From Bacteroidales bacterium (GTDB lineage: Bacteria > Bacteroidota > Bacteroidia > Bacteroidales > JAADGE01): a DNA stretch of 13,430 bases. Positions 1 to 6,837 of the stretch are shown one piece after another; position 1 is the first letter of the stretch, and every line of letters begins with the position of its first letter. The DNA is taken from the NCBI GenBank assembly GCA_029932445.1, contig JAOZQB010000010.1:12936-26365 (forward strand). The letters run 5' to 3'. The notes under the pieces are model-generated. The model worked only from the letters and a program-made list of their open reading frames with translations. It was not told the origin of the DNA and did not search any database. The translations under genes were made by a program, and so were the position numbers.

Positions 1-21
1 TTAAACATTAAACATTAAACA
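1..21. repeat. three perfect 7-bp tandem repeats
   Basis: The heptamer TTAAACA occurs three times head to tail at the very edge of the window, immediately before the A-rich leader of the first gene. The array may continue upstream of the window. It could be a simple AT-rich leader or a length-variable repeat in a promoter or leader; the sequence does not decide this. Confidence 0.6.
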
Positions 22-32
22 AAATAAATATC

Positions 33-350
33 ATGTTAGAAAATTTATCAATTACAGAAAAACAAATCCTTGAAAGATTAAAAACAATTCCGGACCCGGA
101 GGTTGAAGTTAACATTGTAGATTTAGGTCTGATATACGAAATTCATCATAATGAAGACGAAAAAAGCATTCATATTATAATGACCTTATCAGCAAGAGGT
201 TGCCCTGTCGGTGACACCATAATGCAACATGTTGAAACCGTTGTTAAAGCATTTCTCCCGGAATATGACGTAAAAGTTGAATTAACTTGGGAACCGCAAT
301 GGACACCCGAAATGATTACACCGGACGGTAAAGCACAGTTGAATATGTAA
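33..350 (+). CDS. DUF59/MIP18-family metal-sulfur cluster assembly factor
   Basis: This is a 105-residue cytosolic protein of the DUF59 (MIP18/SufT/PaaD-like) family, whose members help mature iron-sulfur proteins. The family core is clear: DPE at residues 21-23, VNIVDLGLIY at 26-35, the conserved Cys57-Pro58 in the ARGCP turn, and a C-terminal WEPQWTPEMI at 86-95. That C-terminal tail, ending in LNM, is what I recall for Bacteroidetes members that accompany SUF genes. The length is normal for a single-domain member. The ATG is the first in frame and follows an A-rich leader without a Shine-Dalgarno sequence, as is usual in Bacteroidetes. No suf gene is visible in the window, but upstream sequence is missing, so it may be the last gene of a suf operon. 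The family call is secure; the exact client proteins are not known. Confidence 0.9.
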   Translation: MLENLSITEKQILERLKTIPDPEVEVNIVDLGLIYEIHHNEDEKSIHIIMTLSARGCPVGDTIMQHVETVVKAFLPEYDVKVELTWEPQWTPEMITPDGKAQLNM

Positions 351-389
351 TTTCATTTTTTAACATTCCTGAAAACCGAACATATTTCG

Positions 390-397
390 TATTTTTG
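390..397 (+). promoter_or_regulatory. possible Bacteroidetes -7 element before the CDF gene
   Basis: TATTTTTG matches TAnnTTTG and lies 26 bp before the start codon of the cation exporter. No good TTTG -33 element lies 19-21 bp upstream, so this is a weak prediction. It would let the exporter be transcribed separately from the DUF59 gene. Confidence 0.35.
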
Positions 398-423
398 CAA
401 AAGATTGAAAACTAAGAATTTCT

Positions 424-1296
424 ATGCAGAATACAAAACAAAAAAAAGACGATAAACTGGCATATTCCGAAGGATGGTTGTCTATTGCCGCCAACATCAT
501 CCTTTTCGGAATCAAATATTGGGCAGGAATTGTTTCCGGATCCGTGGCTTTAATAAGCGATGCTTGGCATTCTCTTTCGGATTCAATCAGCTCCGCTGCA
601 ATCATTATCGGAACAAAAATATCATCCAAACCGCCGGATAAAAAACATCCTTTCGGACACGGTCGAGCCGAATTAATCACATCCATATTAATCGGTGTTT
701 TTCTTGCCGTTGTGGCATTTAATTTTTTTACGGAATCCGTCAAATCCATAAAAGATCATGAAAAAGCCGTATTCGGCACTTTATCAATTGTGGTTTTAAT
801 AATCTCAATTATAGTTAAAGAATTATCGGCACAATATGCTTTTTACACGGCTCGAAAAACCGGCATGTTATCCTTAAAAGCCGATGCTTGGCATCACCGT
901 TCAGATGCAATAACTTCAGTTTTAATTCTTATCGGTATTTTTATAAATCCCTATTTCCCTTTAATTGACGGAATATTGGGAATTGTTGTTTCCCTGTTTA
1001 TTTTATATACCGCATATTCAATCATTAAAGAAACATCAAGTGCGGTTTTGGGAGAAGCTTGCGATGATGATTTTGTTAAAAAATTAATGGAAATTGCAAA
1101 TAATTCTGCCGGATTTGATGTTCAAATGCATCATGTTCACTCTCACAATTACGGCAATCATAAAGAAGTTACTTTTCATATTTATCTTCCTGAAAATATG
1201 ACTGTTAAAGAAGCCCATAATATTGCCGGAACAATTGAAAATACGATTTTTGATGAATTAAAAATTACGGCTACGATACATATTGATGCAAGATAA
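424..1296 (+). CDS. cation diffusion facilitator (CDF) family metal exporter, probably Zn2+
   Basis: This 290-residue inner-membrane protein belongs to the CDF family, which exports divalent metals by exchange with protons. Residues 18-210 hold about six membrane segments. The intramembrane metal site is visible as Asp46, His49 and Asp53 in SDAWHSLSD (TM2) and His157 and Asp161 in DAWHHRSD (TM5). The two HxxxD pairs are the pattern associated with zinc selectivity in this family, whereas iron/manganese members more often have DxxxD. A KKHPFGHGRAE motif at 73-83 is the usual loop before TM3. Residues about 212-290 form the cytoplasmic ferredoxin-like domain, with the metal-rich HHVHSH at 236-241 and a late HID. 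It begins 73 bp after the DUF59 gene and may have its own promoter. Zinc is an inference from the site residues; Cd or Co transport cannot be excluded. Confidence 0.92.
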   Translation: MQNTKQKKDDKLAYSEGWLSIAANIILFGIKYWAGIVSGSVALISDAWHSLSDSISSAAIIIGTKISSKPPDKKHPFGHGRAELITSILIGVFLAVVAFNFFTESVKSIKDHEKAVFGTLSIVVLIISIIVKELSAQYAFYTARKTGMLSLKADAWHHRSDAITSVLILIGIFINPYFPLIDGILGIVVSLFILYTAYSIIKETSSAVLGEACDDDFVKKLMEIANNSAGFDVQMHHVHSHNYGNHKEVTFHIYLPENMTVKEAHNIAGTIENTIFDELKITATIHIDAR

Positions 1297-1419
1297 TCTG
1301 AAATTTCTTAAGCTTTGTATATTTTATTTTCATTTTAAACAATTAAGTATTTTCTTTGCATCATTAAATTTCAAAACGATTTATTTATTATAAAATAAAC
1401 AAAAAAAATAAAAAATAAA
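1297..1419. other. AT-rich intergenic stretch between CDF gene and trp leader
   Basis: This stretch has no gene-like reading frame. It holds only a weak all-A/T inverted repeat at 1380-1399 that is too unstable to call a terminator. The leader region proper starts at the promoter just downstream. Confidence 0.5.
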
Positions 1420-1451
1420 TTTTGCAATTTGAGATATTACGTTTTTATTTG
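1420..1451 (+). promoter_or_regulatory. predicted promoter of the trp leader
   Basis: TTTTG at 1420-1424 and TTTATTTG at 1444-1451 are separated by 19 bp. This fits the Bacteroidetes sigma-factor consensus (TTTG, 19-21 bp, TAnnTTTG) with one mismatch in the -7 box. Transcription would start near 1458, just ahead of the leader-peptide ATG at 1471, which is the expected arrangement for an attenuated operon. Confidence 0.55.
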
Positions 1452-1470
1452 CACATAAGAAAAAAGAAAA

Positions 1471-1539
1471 ATGATTTTTTTACAAAATAATTGGTGGCAT
1501 AATAAAATTTCAACACAAGGAGAAATCTCTTTGCGATAG
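1471..1539 (+). CDS. trpL: trp leader peptide with tandem Trp codons
   Basis: This is a 22-codon reading frame (ATG to TAG). It begins MIFLQNNWWHNK and carries two consecutive TGG codons at 1492-1497, in a genome segment where Trp codons are rare. It lies 25-93 nt upstream of a strong intrinsic terminator and is followed by trpB. This is the standard layout of a ribosome-mediated trp attenuator. A ribosome stalled at the Trp codons would cover RNA to about 1507 and leave the antiterminator arm (1518-1535) free. A ribosome reaching the stop codon would cover that arm. The peptide itself probably has no function. No Shine-Dalgarno is seen, only a purine-rich A/G tract before the ATG. Confidence 0.85.
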   Translation: MIFLQNNWWHNKISTQGEISLR

Positions 1540-1584
1540 TTTTGTTATACATTAATCTTATTCAAAGCCGCAGGATTTTCTCCT
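1518..1584 (+). promoter_or_regulatory. trp antiterminator structure
   Basis: Positions 1518-1527 (AAGGAGAAATC region) and 1531-1535 (TTGCG) can pair with 1574-1584 and 1569-1573 respectively. This gives about 14 base pairs with a 3-nt bulge at 1528-1530, a single bulged U at 1579 and one G-U pair. The pairing uses the 5' arm, loop and part of the 3' arm of the terminator, so the two structures exclude each other. The upstream arm overlaps the last codons of the leader peptide, which couples the choice of structure to translation. Confidence 0.7.
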
Positions 1585-1596
1585 GCGGCTTTTTTA
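1564..1596 (+). terminator. trp attenuator (intrinsic terminator)
   Basis: AAAGCCGCAGGA at 1564-1575 pairs perfectly with TCCTGCGGCTTT at 1581-1592 around a 5-nt loop. A run of U overlaps the end of the stem. The GC-rich 10-bp core stands out sharply from the AT-rich surroundings. There is no complete gene upstream other than the leader peptide, so its job is conditional termination in front of trpB when Trp is plentiful. Confidence 0.9.
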
Positions 1597-1746
1597 TTTT
1601 ATAAAATTTATATCATGAAAGAATACATTTTAATTTGGTTAAACATTATCGAAAACCGTTGGCAAACCACCGACTGAAAACTTACGTTCCTTAAAGAACA
1701 AAGCACATTTAACAAATTTATAAACAAATAAATAAATACAAATAAA
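1597..1746. other. trpB 5' leader distal to the attenuator
   Basis: This segment contains a 20-codon frame at 1615-1677 with two Trp codons and otherwise an A-rich untranslated leader ending in AAAT-type repeats (about 1723-1746) typical of Bacteroidetes translation starts. A short weak inverted repeat (GTTC...GAAC, about 1686-1699) has no U-run. Its 150-nt length is unusually long for the gap between an attenuator and its first gene. Confidence 0.5.
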
Positions 1747-2919
1747 ATGACAACTCAAACACAACAACATACAGAAAACAGACAAGGTTATTTCGGAGAA
1801 TTCGGCGGTGCTTTCGTTCCTCCGGTATTAGAAAGCAAATTAAAAAATTTATCCGATTTTTTTTATAAAACAGCATTTACGAAAGATTTTGAAGAAGAAT
1901 TTATTCATCTTCTTAAAACCTATGTCGGAAGACCTTCGCCCTTGTATTATGCAAAACGTTTATCCGAACACATCGGCAGTAAAATTTATCTGAAACGCGA
2001 AGATTTGAACCACACCGGTGCACACAAAATTAACAATACCATCGGGCAAATTTTATTGGCAAAACGCTTGGGTGCAACACAAATTTTAGCCGAAACCGGT
2101 GCAGGACAACACGGTGTAGCAACTGCAACGGCAGCAGCACTATTCGGTATTAAATGCAAAATTTTCATGGGAGCAGAAGATATTAAACGTCAAACTTTAA
2201 ATGTTGACAAAATGAAACTTCTCGGGGCAGAAATAGTAACCGTAAATCAAGGACAAGGAACTTTAAAAGATGCAGTTGATGCAGCTTTGGGATATTATAT
2301 CGAACATCCGGATGCATATTACTTACTCGGCTCTGCCGTGGGACCGCATCCCTACCCGACCATGGTTGCACATTTTCAAAGTATTATAGGAAAAGAAGCA
2401 AAAAAGCAAATTATTGAAGCAGAAGGTAAATTACCTGATTCTGTTATTGCTTGTATCGGAGGCGGTTCAAATGCAATAGGGATATTCAAAGAATTTATTC
2501 CGGAAGAAAATGTAAAACTTTTTGCTGCCGAAGGAGCAGGAGAAGGTTTAGAGACTAAAAGAACAGCTGCTACTTTAAATCTCGGAATAAATATGGTTTT
2601 TCAAGGTGCAAATTCATTATGTTTGGCAGATGATAAAGGTAATCCTATCGGTTCCTATTCTGTTGCAGCAGGTTTAGATTATCCCGGAATAGGTCCTGAA
2701 CATGCATATTTGAAAGAAATCGGACGTGTTGATTATCACGGCATAACAGATGATGAAGCAATTGCTGCTTTCAAACTTTTATCTGAAAAAGAAGGGATTA
2801 TTCCGGCAATTGAATCTTCACACGCCGTTGCATTGGCAGCAAAACTTTTTAAAGATAAAAACGAAACCATTATTATTAACCTTTCCGGAAGAGGTGATAA
2901 GGATGTGGAGCGTATGTAA
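1747..2919 (+). CDS. trpB: tryptophan synthase beta chain
   Basis: This 390-residue PLP enzyme joins indole and L-serine to make L-tryptophan, normally as an alpha2-beta2 complex with TrpA. It aligns end to end with TrpB of the main (TrpB1) type. Visible landmarks are GYFGEFGGAFVPP at 14-26, the PLP Lys94 in HTGAHKINN, catalytic Glu116 in LAETGAGQHG, the phosphate-binding GGGSNA at 238-243, SAGLDYPG-like AAGLDYPGIGPEH at 307-319 and the C-terminal SGRGDKD at 380-386. The stretch around 286-300 (QGANSLCLADDKGN) differs from the HGMKTYxLQDxDGQ I expect for the family. It stands alone: the next gene is convergent and no trpA or other trp gene is adjacent. The upstream attenuator indicates that expression rises when charged tRNA-Trp is scarce. 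Confidence 0.96.
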   Translation: MTTQTQQHTENRQGYFGEFGGAFVPPVLESKLKNLSDFFYKTAFTKDFEEEFIHLLKTYVGRPSPLYYAKRLSEHIGSKIYLKREDLNHTGAHKINNTIGQILLAKRLGATQILAETGAGQHGVATATAAALFGIKCKIFMGAEDIKRQTLNVDKMKLLGAEIVTVNQGQGTLKDAVDAALGYYIEHPDAYYLLGSAVGPHPYPTMVAHFQSIIGKEAKKQIIEAEGKLPDSVIACIGGGSNAIGIFKEFIPEENVKLFAAEGAGEGLETKRTAATLNLGINMVFQGANSLCLADDKGNPIGSYSVAAGLDYPGIGPEHAYLKEIGRVDYHGITDDEAIAAFKLLSEKEGIIPAIESSHAVALAAKLFKDKNETIIINLSGRGDKDVERM

Positions 2920-2940
2920 AAATAACCGGAAATATTCTTT

Positions 2941-2973
2941 AATTGCAGAGCACTTTGAAAGTGCTTTGCAATT
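2941..2973. terminator. hairpin between convergent trpB and the NTPase fusion gene
   Basis: AATTGCAGAGCACTT (2941-2955) pairs with AAGTGCTTTGCAATT (2959-2973) around a 3-nt loop, making a 15-bp stem with a single G-U. It sits 21 bp after the trpB stop and touches the stop codon of the minus-strand gene. U-tracts on either side are short and interrupted, so it is likely a modest bidirectional terminator. Confidence 0.7.
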
Positions 2974-4700
2974 TAGTTATTTATAATTGTTAAATCTTTG
3001 CTGATTTCTGTGACAACTTCCTCAATTGCATCTTCCGAAATATCAAAGATTAAAGCATCCGTGATACCGAAGCGACGTAAAATATCATAAACTAAATTCT
3101 TTCTGACCAAGCATATAAGTTTATATTCCGGATGTTTTAAAAGGTTCTCAACCGCATTCGACCAACCTTTACCTTTCAATTCAAAAGGTCCCAATTCATC
3201 AATAAAAATAAAATCTGAACCGACAAGATTTTCAGGTTTTAAAATTTCGTTACCGAATTTTAAGGCATTCTCATTAAAATAAAAACGTCCGACTTTTTTC
3301 TGATTTTCAATTCCTTTACTTGAGCAAAGCATCATTGATTTTCCGGATTTTAAATCAAAAATATCAAATTCGGAACGCAAATTTTCTTCAAATTCACCGG
3401 GGGCTATAAATCCGCCGAGTGAATAATTTTGCACTTTCAAAATTTCTGAAAGTTTTTGTGCATAGCTTGTTTTTCCTTTATGTTTTTCTCCTGTAATAAT
3501 AATAATTTCAACTTTGCGTTGCATCTTTTTAAATTGTTCAAAGATGTATTCGGCATCAAGAATGTTACCGATTAATGTTTTCCCGGGATTTTTTAAAATG
3601 GCTTTCGGTCGTGCAGAATGTTTCATCAAATACGGTAAAACCGAAAATGCCGAACTCAATGCCGTATAAAATTGCCAAAACCCTTTTCTGTAAAGCAAAA
3701 CACGTATCAAGGGATTTCGTAATTCGGAACTGATTGCCGAAAAACCGATAACGATTAATACGGCACGCAATCCCATTTTTAATCCTGCTTCAATGCCTTC
3801 GCCCGAAAAGTAATTTGCCTGATTGAAGCCGTCATAAAATAAAGCCGAAATAAAAATAAAAAGAGCGATTTGTATCCAAAATCCGGGACGCTTGAAATAA
3901 TTTAACGCACGTTTATATTGTATTAAAACAAAAATGATATACAGCAAAGTAAAAACAGAAGCCGTAATCAAAGAAAACATATTTGTAAGGGTAAGAATAA
4001 CAACAATTGCAACAATATGAAAAATTAAAAAAAGCAGAGAACGACTTTTTTCATCCGGATGCACAACATCTTTTGTATGATCAAATTCAATATTATTTTC
4101 AGAAACATAAGCAGCTTTCATTCGAAGTGCTTTTTTTCCGGTTAAAAGACCGATAAAAGCGGCAATAATACCCAAAATAACATAAAATGAAGTTAAAATG
4201 CTCAATGCCTGAATAAAATTCAAATCATCAACTTTCAATTGTTTAATCAAAAAGAAATACAGATTTTCGGTAATCTTAACCAAATCTAAACCATAGATAA
4301 TCAACAAAGTAGCAAGTTTATGAATCACGACACTGTAAAGTGCAAAAATACCGCCTGCAAAATAAGCAAACACATTTCTTCCGAATATCGTAAGCGCAAA
4401 TTCAAATAATAAAGCTTCTAAAAGAATACCGGTCATCGGACCGATTAAAACGGCACTCGGTGAAACCGATTTCATCATTGCGGCAATTAATCCGGCACGC
4501 CAAAAAAGCCCTTTATCTTTCCAAATTTGTCCGAAAGCAACCAGCAAGCTAATTCCGAGAACGGCTAAAATTGTTCCAGACATCGGCATACGAATGTTAT
4601 GAAAAAAACTTCCGACAATAATTTCGACACTTCCCCATAAACTTCCGACAACTGCAGCTTTTAGCCAAATATCTTTTATTCCTTTTCTGTAAATTTGCAT
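2973..4700 (-). CDS. membrane protein fused to a THEP1-like P-loop NTPase (ECF-transporter-like)
   Basis: This 575-residue protein has three parts. Residues 1-190 contain about five or six membrane segments and look like a substrate-binding (S) component of ECF transporters. Residues about 220-360 contain further membrane segments and end in a segment with SSELRNPLIRVLLYRKG (324-340) and AFSVLP, reminiscent of EcfT/CbiQ coupling proteins. Residues about 396-575 are a soluble nucleotide-binding domain with Walker A GEKHKGKT at 404-411, GGFIAPG at 429-435 and a Walker B-like FIDELGPFEL at 499-508. This is the signature of the THEP1 (NTPase_1/DUF2478) nucleoside-triphosphatase family rather than of an ABC ATPase, since no LSGGQ motif is seen. 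It is the last gene of a three-gene operon, 1 bp after the DUF364 gene. A role in uptake of a metal or cofactor is inferred from context. The NTPase call is firm; the S/T assignment of the membrane parts is tentative. Confidence 0.75.
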   Translation of the reverse strand: MQIYRKGIKDIWLKAAVVGSLWGSVEIIVGSFFHNIRMPMSGTILAVLGISLLVAFGQIWKDKGLFWRAGLIAAMMKSVSPSAVLIGPMTGILLEALLFEFALTIFGRNVFAYFAGGIFALYSVVIHKLATLLIIYGLDLVKITENLYFFLIKQLKVDDLNFIQALSILTSFYVILGIIAAFIGLLTGKKALRMKAAYVSENNIEFDHTKDVVHPDEKSRSLLFLIFHIVAIVVILTLTNMFSLITASVFTLLYIIFVLIQYKRALNYFKRPGFWIQIALFIFISALFYDGFNQANYFSGEGIEAGLKMGLRAVLIVIGFSAISSELRNPLIRVLLYRKGFWQFYTALSSAFSVLPYLMKHSARPKAILKNPGKTLIGNILDAEYIFEQFKKMQRKVEIIIITGEKHKGKTSYAQKLSEILKVQNYSLGGFIAPGEFEENLRSEFDIFDLKSGKSMMLCSSKGIENQKKVGRFYFNENALKFGNEILKPENLVGSDFIFIDELGPFELKGKGWSNAVENLLKHPEYKLICLVRKNLVYDILRRFGITDALIFDISEDAIEEVVTEISKDLTIINN

Positions 4701-4701
4701 A

Positions 4702-5415
4702 TTAACTTCTTAATAATCCGACTTTTGTTCCGTATTTTTTCAAGCAATTTGTCCCTTCGTTTCTCAAAATTACGTCAATTACATTTTTATCATTTTTATT
4801 AAAAACGGTGCCGAAAATACCTTTAATTTGTGAAATTTCAAATAAATCAGTCGTTAAAGGAACAGAAGGTCCGATTAAATAAACATCACAATTTTCGGAA
4901 ACCTGCTCGATAATATCACTAAAAGTATTATTAATGATTGATGTTCCGGTTAATATAAGCGAATTTGCTGATTTTAAATATTCAGGCAATTTCCTTTGGG
5001 GTGTAACAATTTCATTATCAGAAGATTTATCAAAAATTACAGGATTAATTCGCAAATTATTTAATTTCTTAACCATCGGTTTTGAATATCCGATCATTAC
5101 AATTTCAGGATAAGATTTAAAATCAACTAAGTTAAAAATATCATCATTCAAATACGCTTGTTTTTGATAATTTATGATTGAGTTGAAATAAGCAAGTAAA
5201 AATAATCTGTGCGTATAATTCTCTGTATCAAACGATTTAGTATTTCTAACATCAAACTCTTTAACATTAAATAAATTTGCCGCTAAACCGATATTCCCTT
5301 TTTCAGAAATAACTGCCGCATATTTTTTACCCAAAATAAAGTTATTTACAGATATTAAATCAACATTATATTTCTTAATAAAAAAAAGTAAAGGATCTGA
5401 AATTTTATTATTCAT
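4702..5415 (-). CDS. DUF364 (putative heavy-metal chelation) protein
   Basis: This is a 237-residue soluble protein. Its C-terminal half (about 104-236) matches the Rossmann-like DUF364 family: IVMIGY at 105-110, LILTGTSIINNT at 153-164 and VYLIGPSVPL at 178-187, followed by the G(T)V segment. Residues about 1-90 correspond to the N-terminal DUF4213 part usually found with it, including the LLAYFNSI helix at 73-80. The family has been annotated as putative heavy-metal chelating or scaffold proteins; no reaction is established. It is tightly packed in an operon, 5 bp after the MFS transporter and 1 bp before the membrane/NTPase fusion, which favours a shared role in handling a metal or small ligand. 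I see no signal peptide, so it acts in the cytosol. Confidence 0.78.
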   Translation of the reverse strand: MNNKISDPLLFFIKKYNVDLISVNNFILGKKYAAVISEKGNIGLAANLFNVKEFDVRNTKSFDTENYTHRLFLLAYFNSIINYQKQAYLNDDIFNLVDFKSYPEIVMIGYSKPMVKKLNNLRINPVIFDKSSDNEIVTPQRKLPEYLKSANSLILTGTSIINNTFSDIIEQVSENCDVYLIGPSVPLTTDLFEISQIKGIFGTVFNKNDKNVIDVILRNEGTNCLKKYGTKVGLLRS

Positions 5416-5420
5416 AAAAA

Positions 5421-6650
5421 TTATTCTTTTCTCAGAAAAAAACTAATTCCGAAACCGATAATTAATAAAGCTAATGCAAAAAAAGATAAAACAGAAAAAT
5501 TAAACGATTTAAAAATCACTCCCCCTAAAATAGGAAAAAACAAACCGACTGATGATAAGTTATTTTGAACGGCAACATACATCGGACGTTTATCAGCAGG
5601 TGCAATGATTAAAATTAAATTACTGAATGCCAAACGAAAACCGTCAATTGAAGCACCGATAAAAAAATAGACAATATAGAGATACCAAAATTGATTTGCC
5701 GAAAGAGTTATAATTACTGCAACAATTGCAATAACAAAAGAAATCAAGATAACCTCTTTATTTTTATTTCTTCCCGAAAGTCGACCCCATAAAAAATTAC
5801 TTACCACAGCTCCCGCCATCTGTGCAGAAATAATCAATCCGACGGATTTCCCGGAAATACCGAATTTATCTTTAGCATGAAGAATGATAAAAGGCAAAAC
5901 TAAAAACAGTGTGTAAGAAATTAATCTGCTGAAAACTTGTAATTTTAAGGATTTGTCGGAATTAAAAAGTTTAACGGCATTTTTTAAAAAAATACCGAAA
6001 TGTTGCTCTTTAATCAATGTTTCATTTTTCGGTTCTTCTTTAAAAGTCCAGAAAACTCCGAAACCAACAGCCATTAATATGCCGCTGAATATGAATAAAT
6101 AAGAAAAACTTTCCGGTTTTGAAAAATATTCTAATATAAATCCGGAAATACCGCCGCTTAAAATACCGGCAATTCCGGCTGCAATTTGTTTATAAGCAAT
6201 GGCTTTACCGCGAAATTCTTTCGTAAAAGATTTGCCCATTAATTCCTGATAGTATATAACACCGACACCCGCAGAAAATGAAAAAAAGAACAAAAAAATG
6301 CTGATTAAAATTAAAATTAAATAATTACTGAAATCGGCAAAAAGCAAAATTGATAATCCGACAAAAAACCATGTTATAAATCTAAAGATAAATACTTTAC
6401 GTAAAGAGCCCAGCACAAATGGTTTTTCTTGTGCCTTAAAAGCCGTCCAAAGTTGCATGATAACGGCACCACCCTTCATTAATGATGAAAGCACACCGAC
6501 CAAAACTTTTCCGCCTCCGAAAAAATCAACAATTAAAGGCAAAATAGTCGATGTATCAGCAACTGCAACAGCAATAGAAAGAAAAAAACCTTGTAAAATA
6601 AATTTTCGTCTGTTTGATTTTAAATTTATGAATTTTGAAGAATTTGGCAT
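5421..6650 (-). CDS. major facilitator superfamily (MFS) transporter
   Basis: This 409-residue integral membrane protein has about twelve hydrophobic segments from residue 16 to the C-terminus and a longer cytoplasmic loop near 205-225 (FKEEPKNETLIKEQ), the usual six-plus-six MFS layout. A WGRLSGRNKNKEV segment near 289-301 resembles the MFS loop motif after TM8. The substrate cannot be read from the sequence. It is the first gene of the minus-strand operon and its start lies behind a candidate promoter, with an untranslated leader of only about 15-20 nt. Neighbouring DUF364 and NTPase genes suggest export or uptake of a metal, metal chelate or cofactor, which is an inference from context only. 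The protein is complete, with no frameshift. Confidence 0.85.
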   Translation of the reverse strand: MPNSSKFINLKSNRRKFILQGFFLSIAVAVADTSTILPLIVDFFGGGKVLVGVLSSLMKGGAVIMQLWTAFKAQEKPFVLGSLRKVFIFRFITWFFVGLSILLFADFSNYLILILISIFLFFFSFSAGVGVIYYQELMGKSFTKEFRGKAIAYKQIAAGIAGILSGGISGFILEYFSKPESFSYLFIFSGILMAVGFGVFWTFKEEPKNETLIKEQHFGIFLKNAVKLFNSDKSLKLQVFSRLISYTLFLVLPFIILHAKDKFGISGKSVGLIISAQMAGAVVSNFLWGRLSGRNKNKEVILISFVIAIVAVIITLSANQFWYLYIVYFFIGASIDGFRLAFSNLILIIAPADKRPMYVAVQNNLSSVGLFFPILGGVIFKSFNFSVLSFFALALLIIGFGISFFLRKE

Positions 6651-6672
6651 TATTTTTTCAGTATAAAAAATG

Positions 6673-6704
6673 CAAATTTATGAAACTTATTCTATTCACA
6701 TAAA
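6673..6704 (-). promoter_or_regulatory. predicted promoter of the MFS-DUF364-NTPase operon
   Basis: Read on the minus strand, TAAATTTG (complement of 6673-6680) matches the Bacteroidetes -7 box exactly. TTTA (complement of 6701-6704), a near match to the -33 TTTG, lies 20 bp upstream. Transcription would begin about 17 nt before the MFS start codon. Confidence 0.5.
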
Positions 6705-6765
6705 TTCATTCAAATTATTAAATTTCTCAAATTGTATAATTTGATATTTTAAATTATAAGTCGAA

Positions 6766-6799
6766 TTTAGAATATAATTAAAGTTTTTTTTTAAATTTG
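6766..6799 (+). promoter_or_regulatory. predicted promoter of the siaB-siaB-siaC-xseB-like operon
   Basis: TAAATTTG at 6792-6799 is a perfect TAnnTTTG -7 box. A TTTA at 6766-6769, 22 bp upstream, is an imperfect -33 element. The start site would fall near 6806, giving a leader of about 30 nt. The same -7 octamer drives the divergent operon. Confidence 0.5.
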
Positions 6800-6837
6800 T
6801 TTTCTGAATAAGAGTTAATAATGATAAACACGCTAAA

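Noticed and set aside
360..749. 129-codon minus-strand frame over the start of the CDF gene
   Set aside because: It lies opposite a well-supported transporter and its translation has no family features, so it is a shadow frame.
1380..1399. Inverted repeat TTTATTT...AAATAAA after the CDF gene as a terminator
   Set aside because: The stem contains only A-T pairs in a very AT-rich stretch and has no U-run on the plus strand, so it is no better than chance.
2750..2986. 78-codon plus-strand frame overlapping the end of trpB
   Set aside because: It is out of frame with trpB, has low-complexity composition and no recognisable family; trpB explains the sequence fully.
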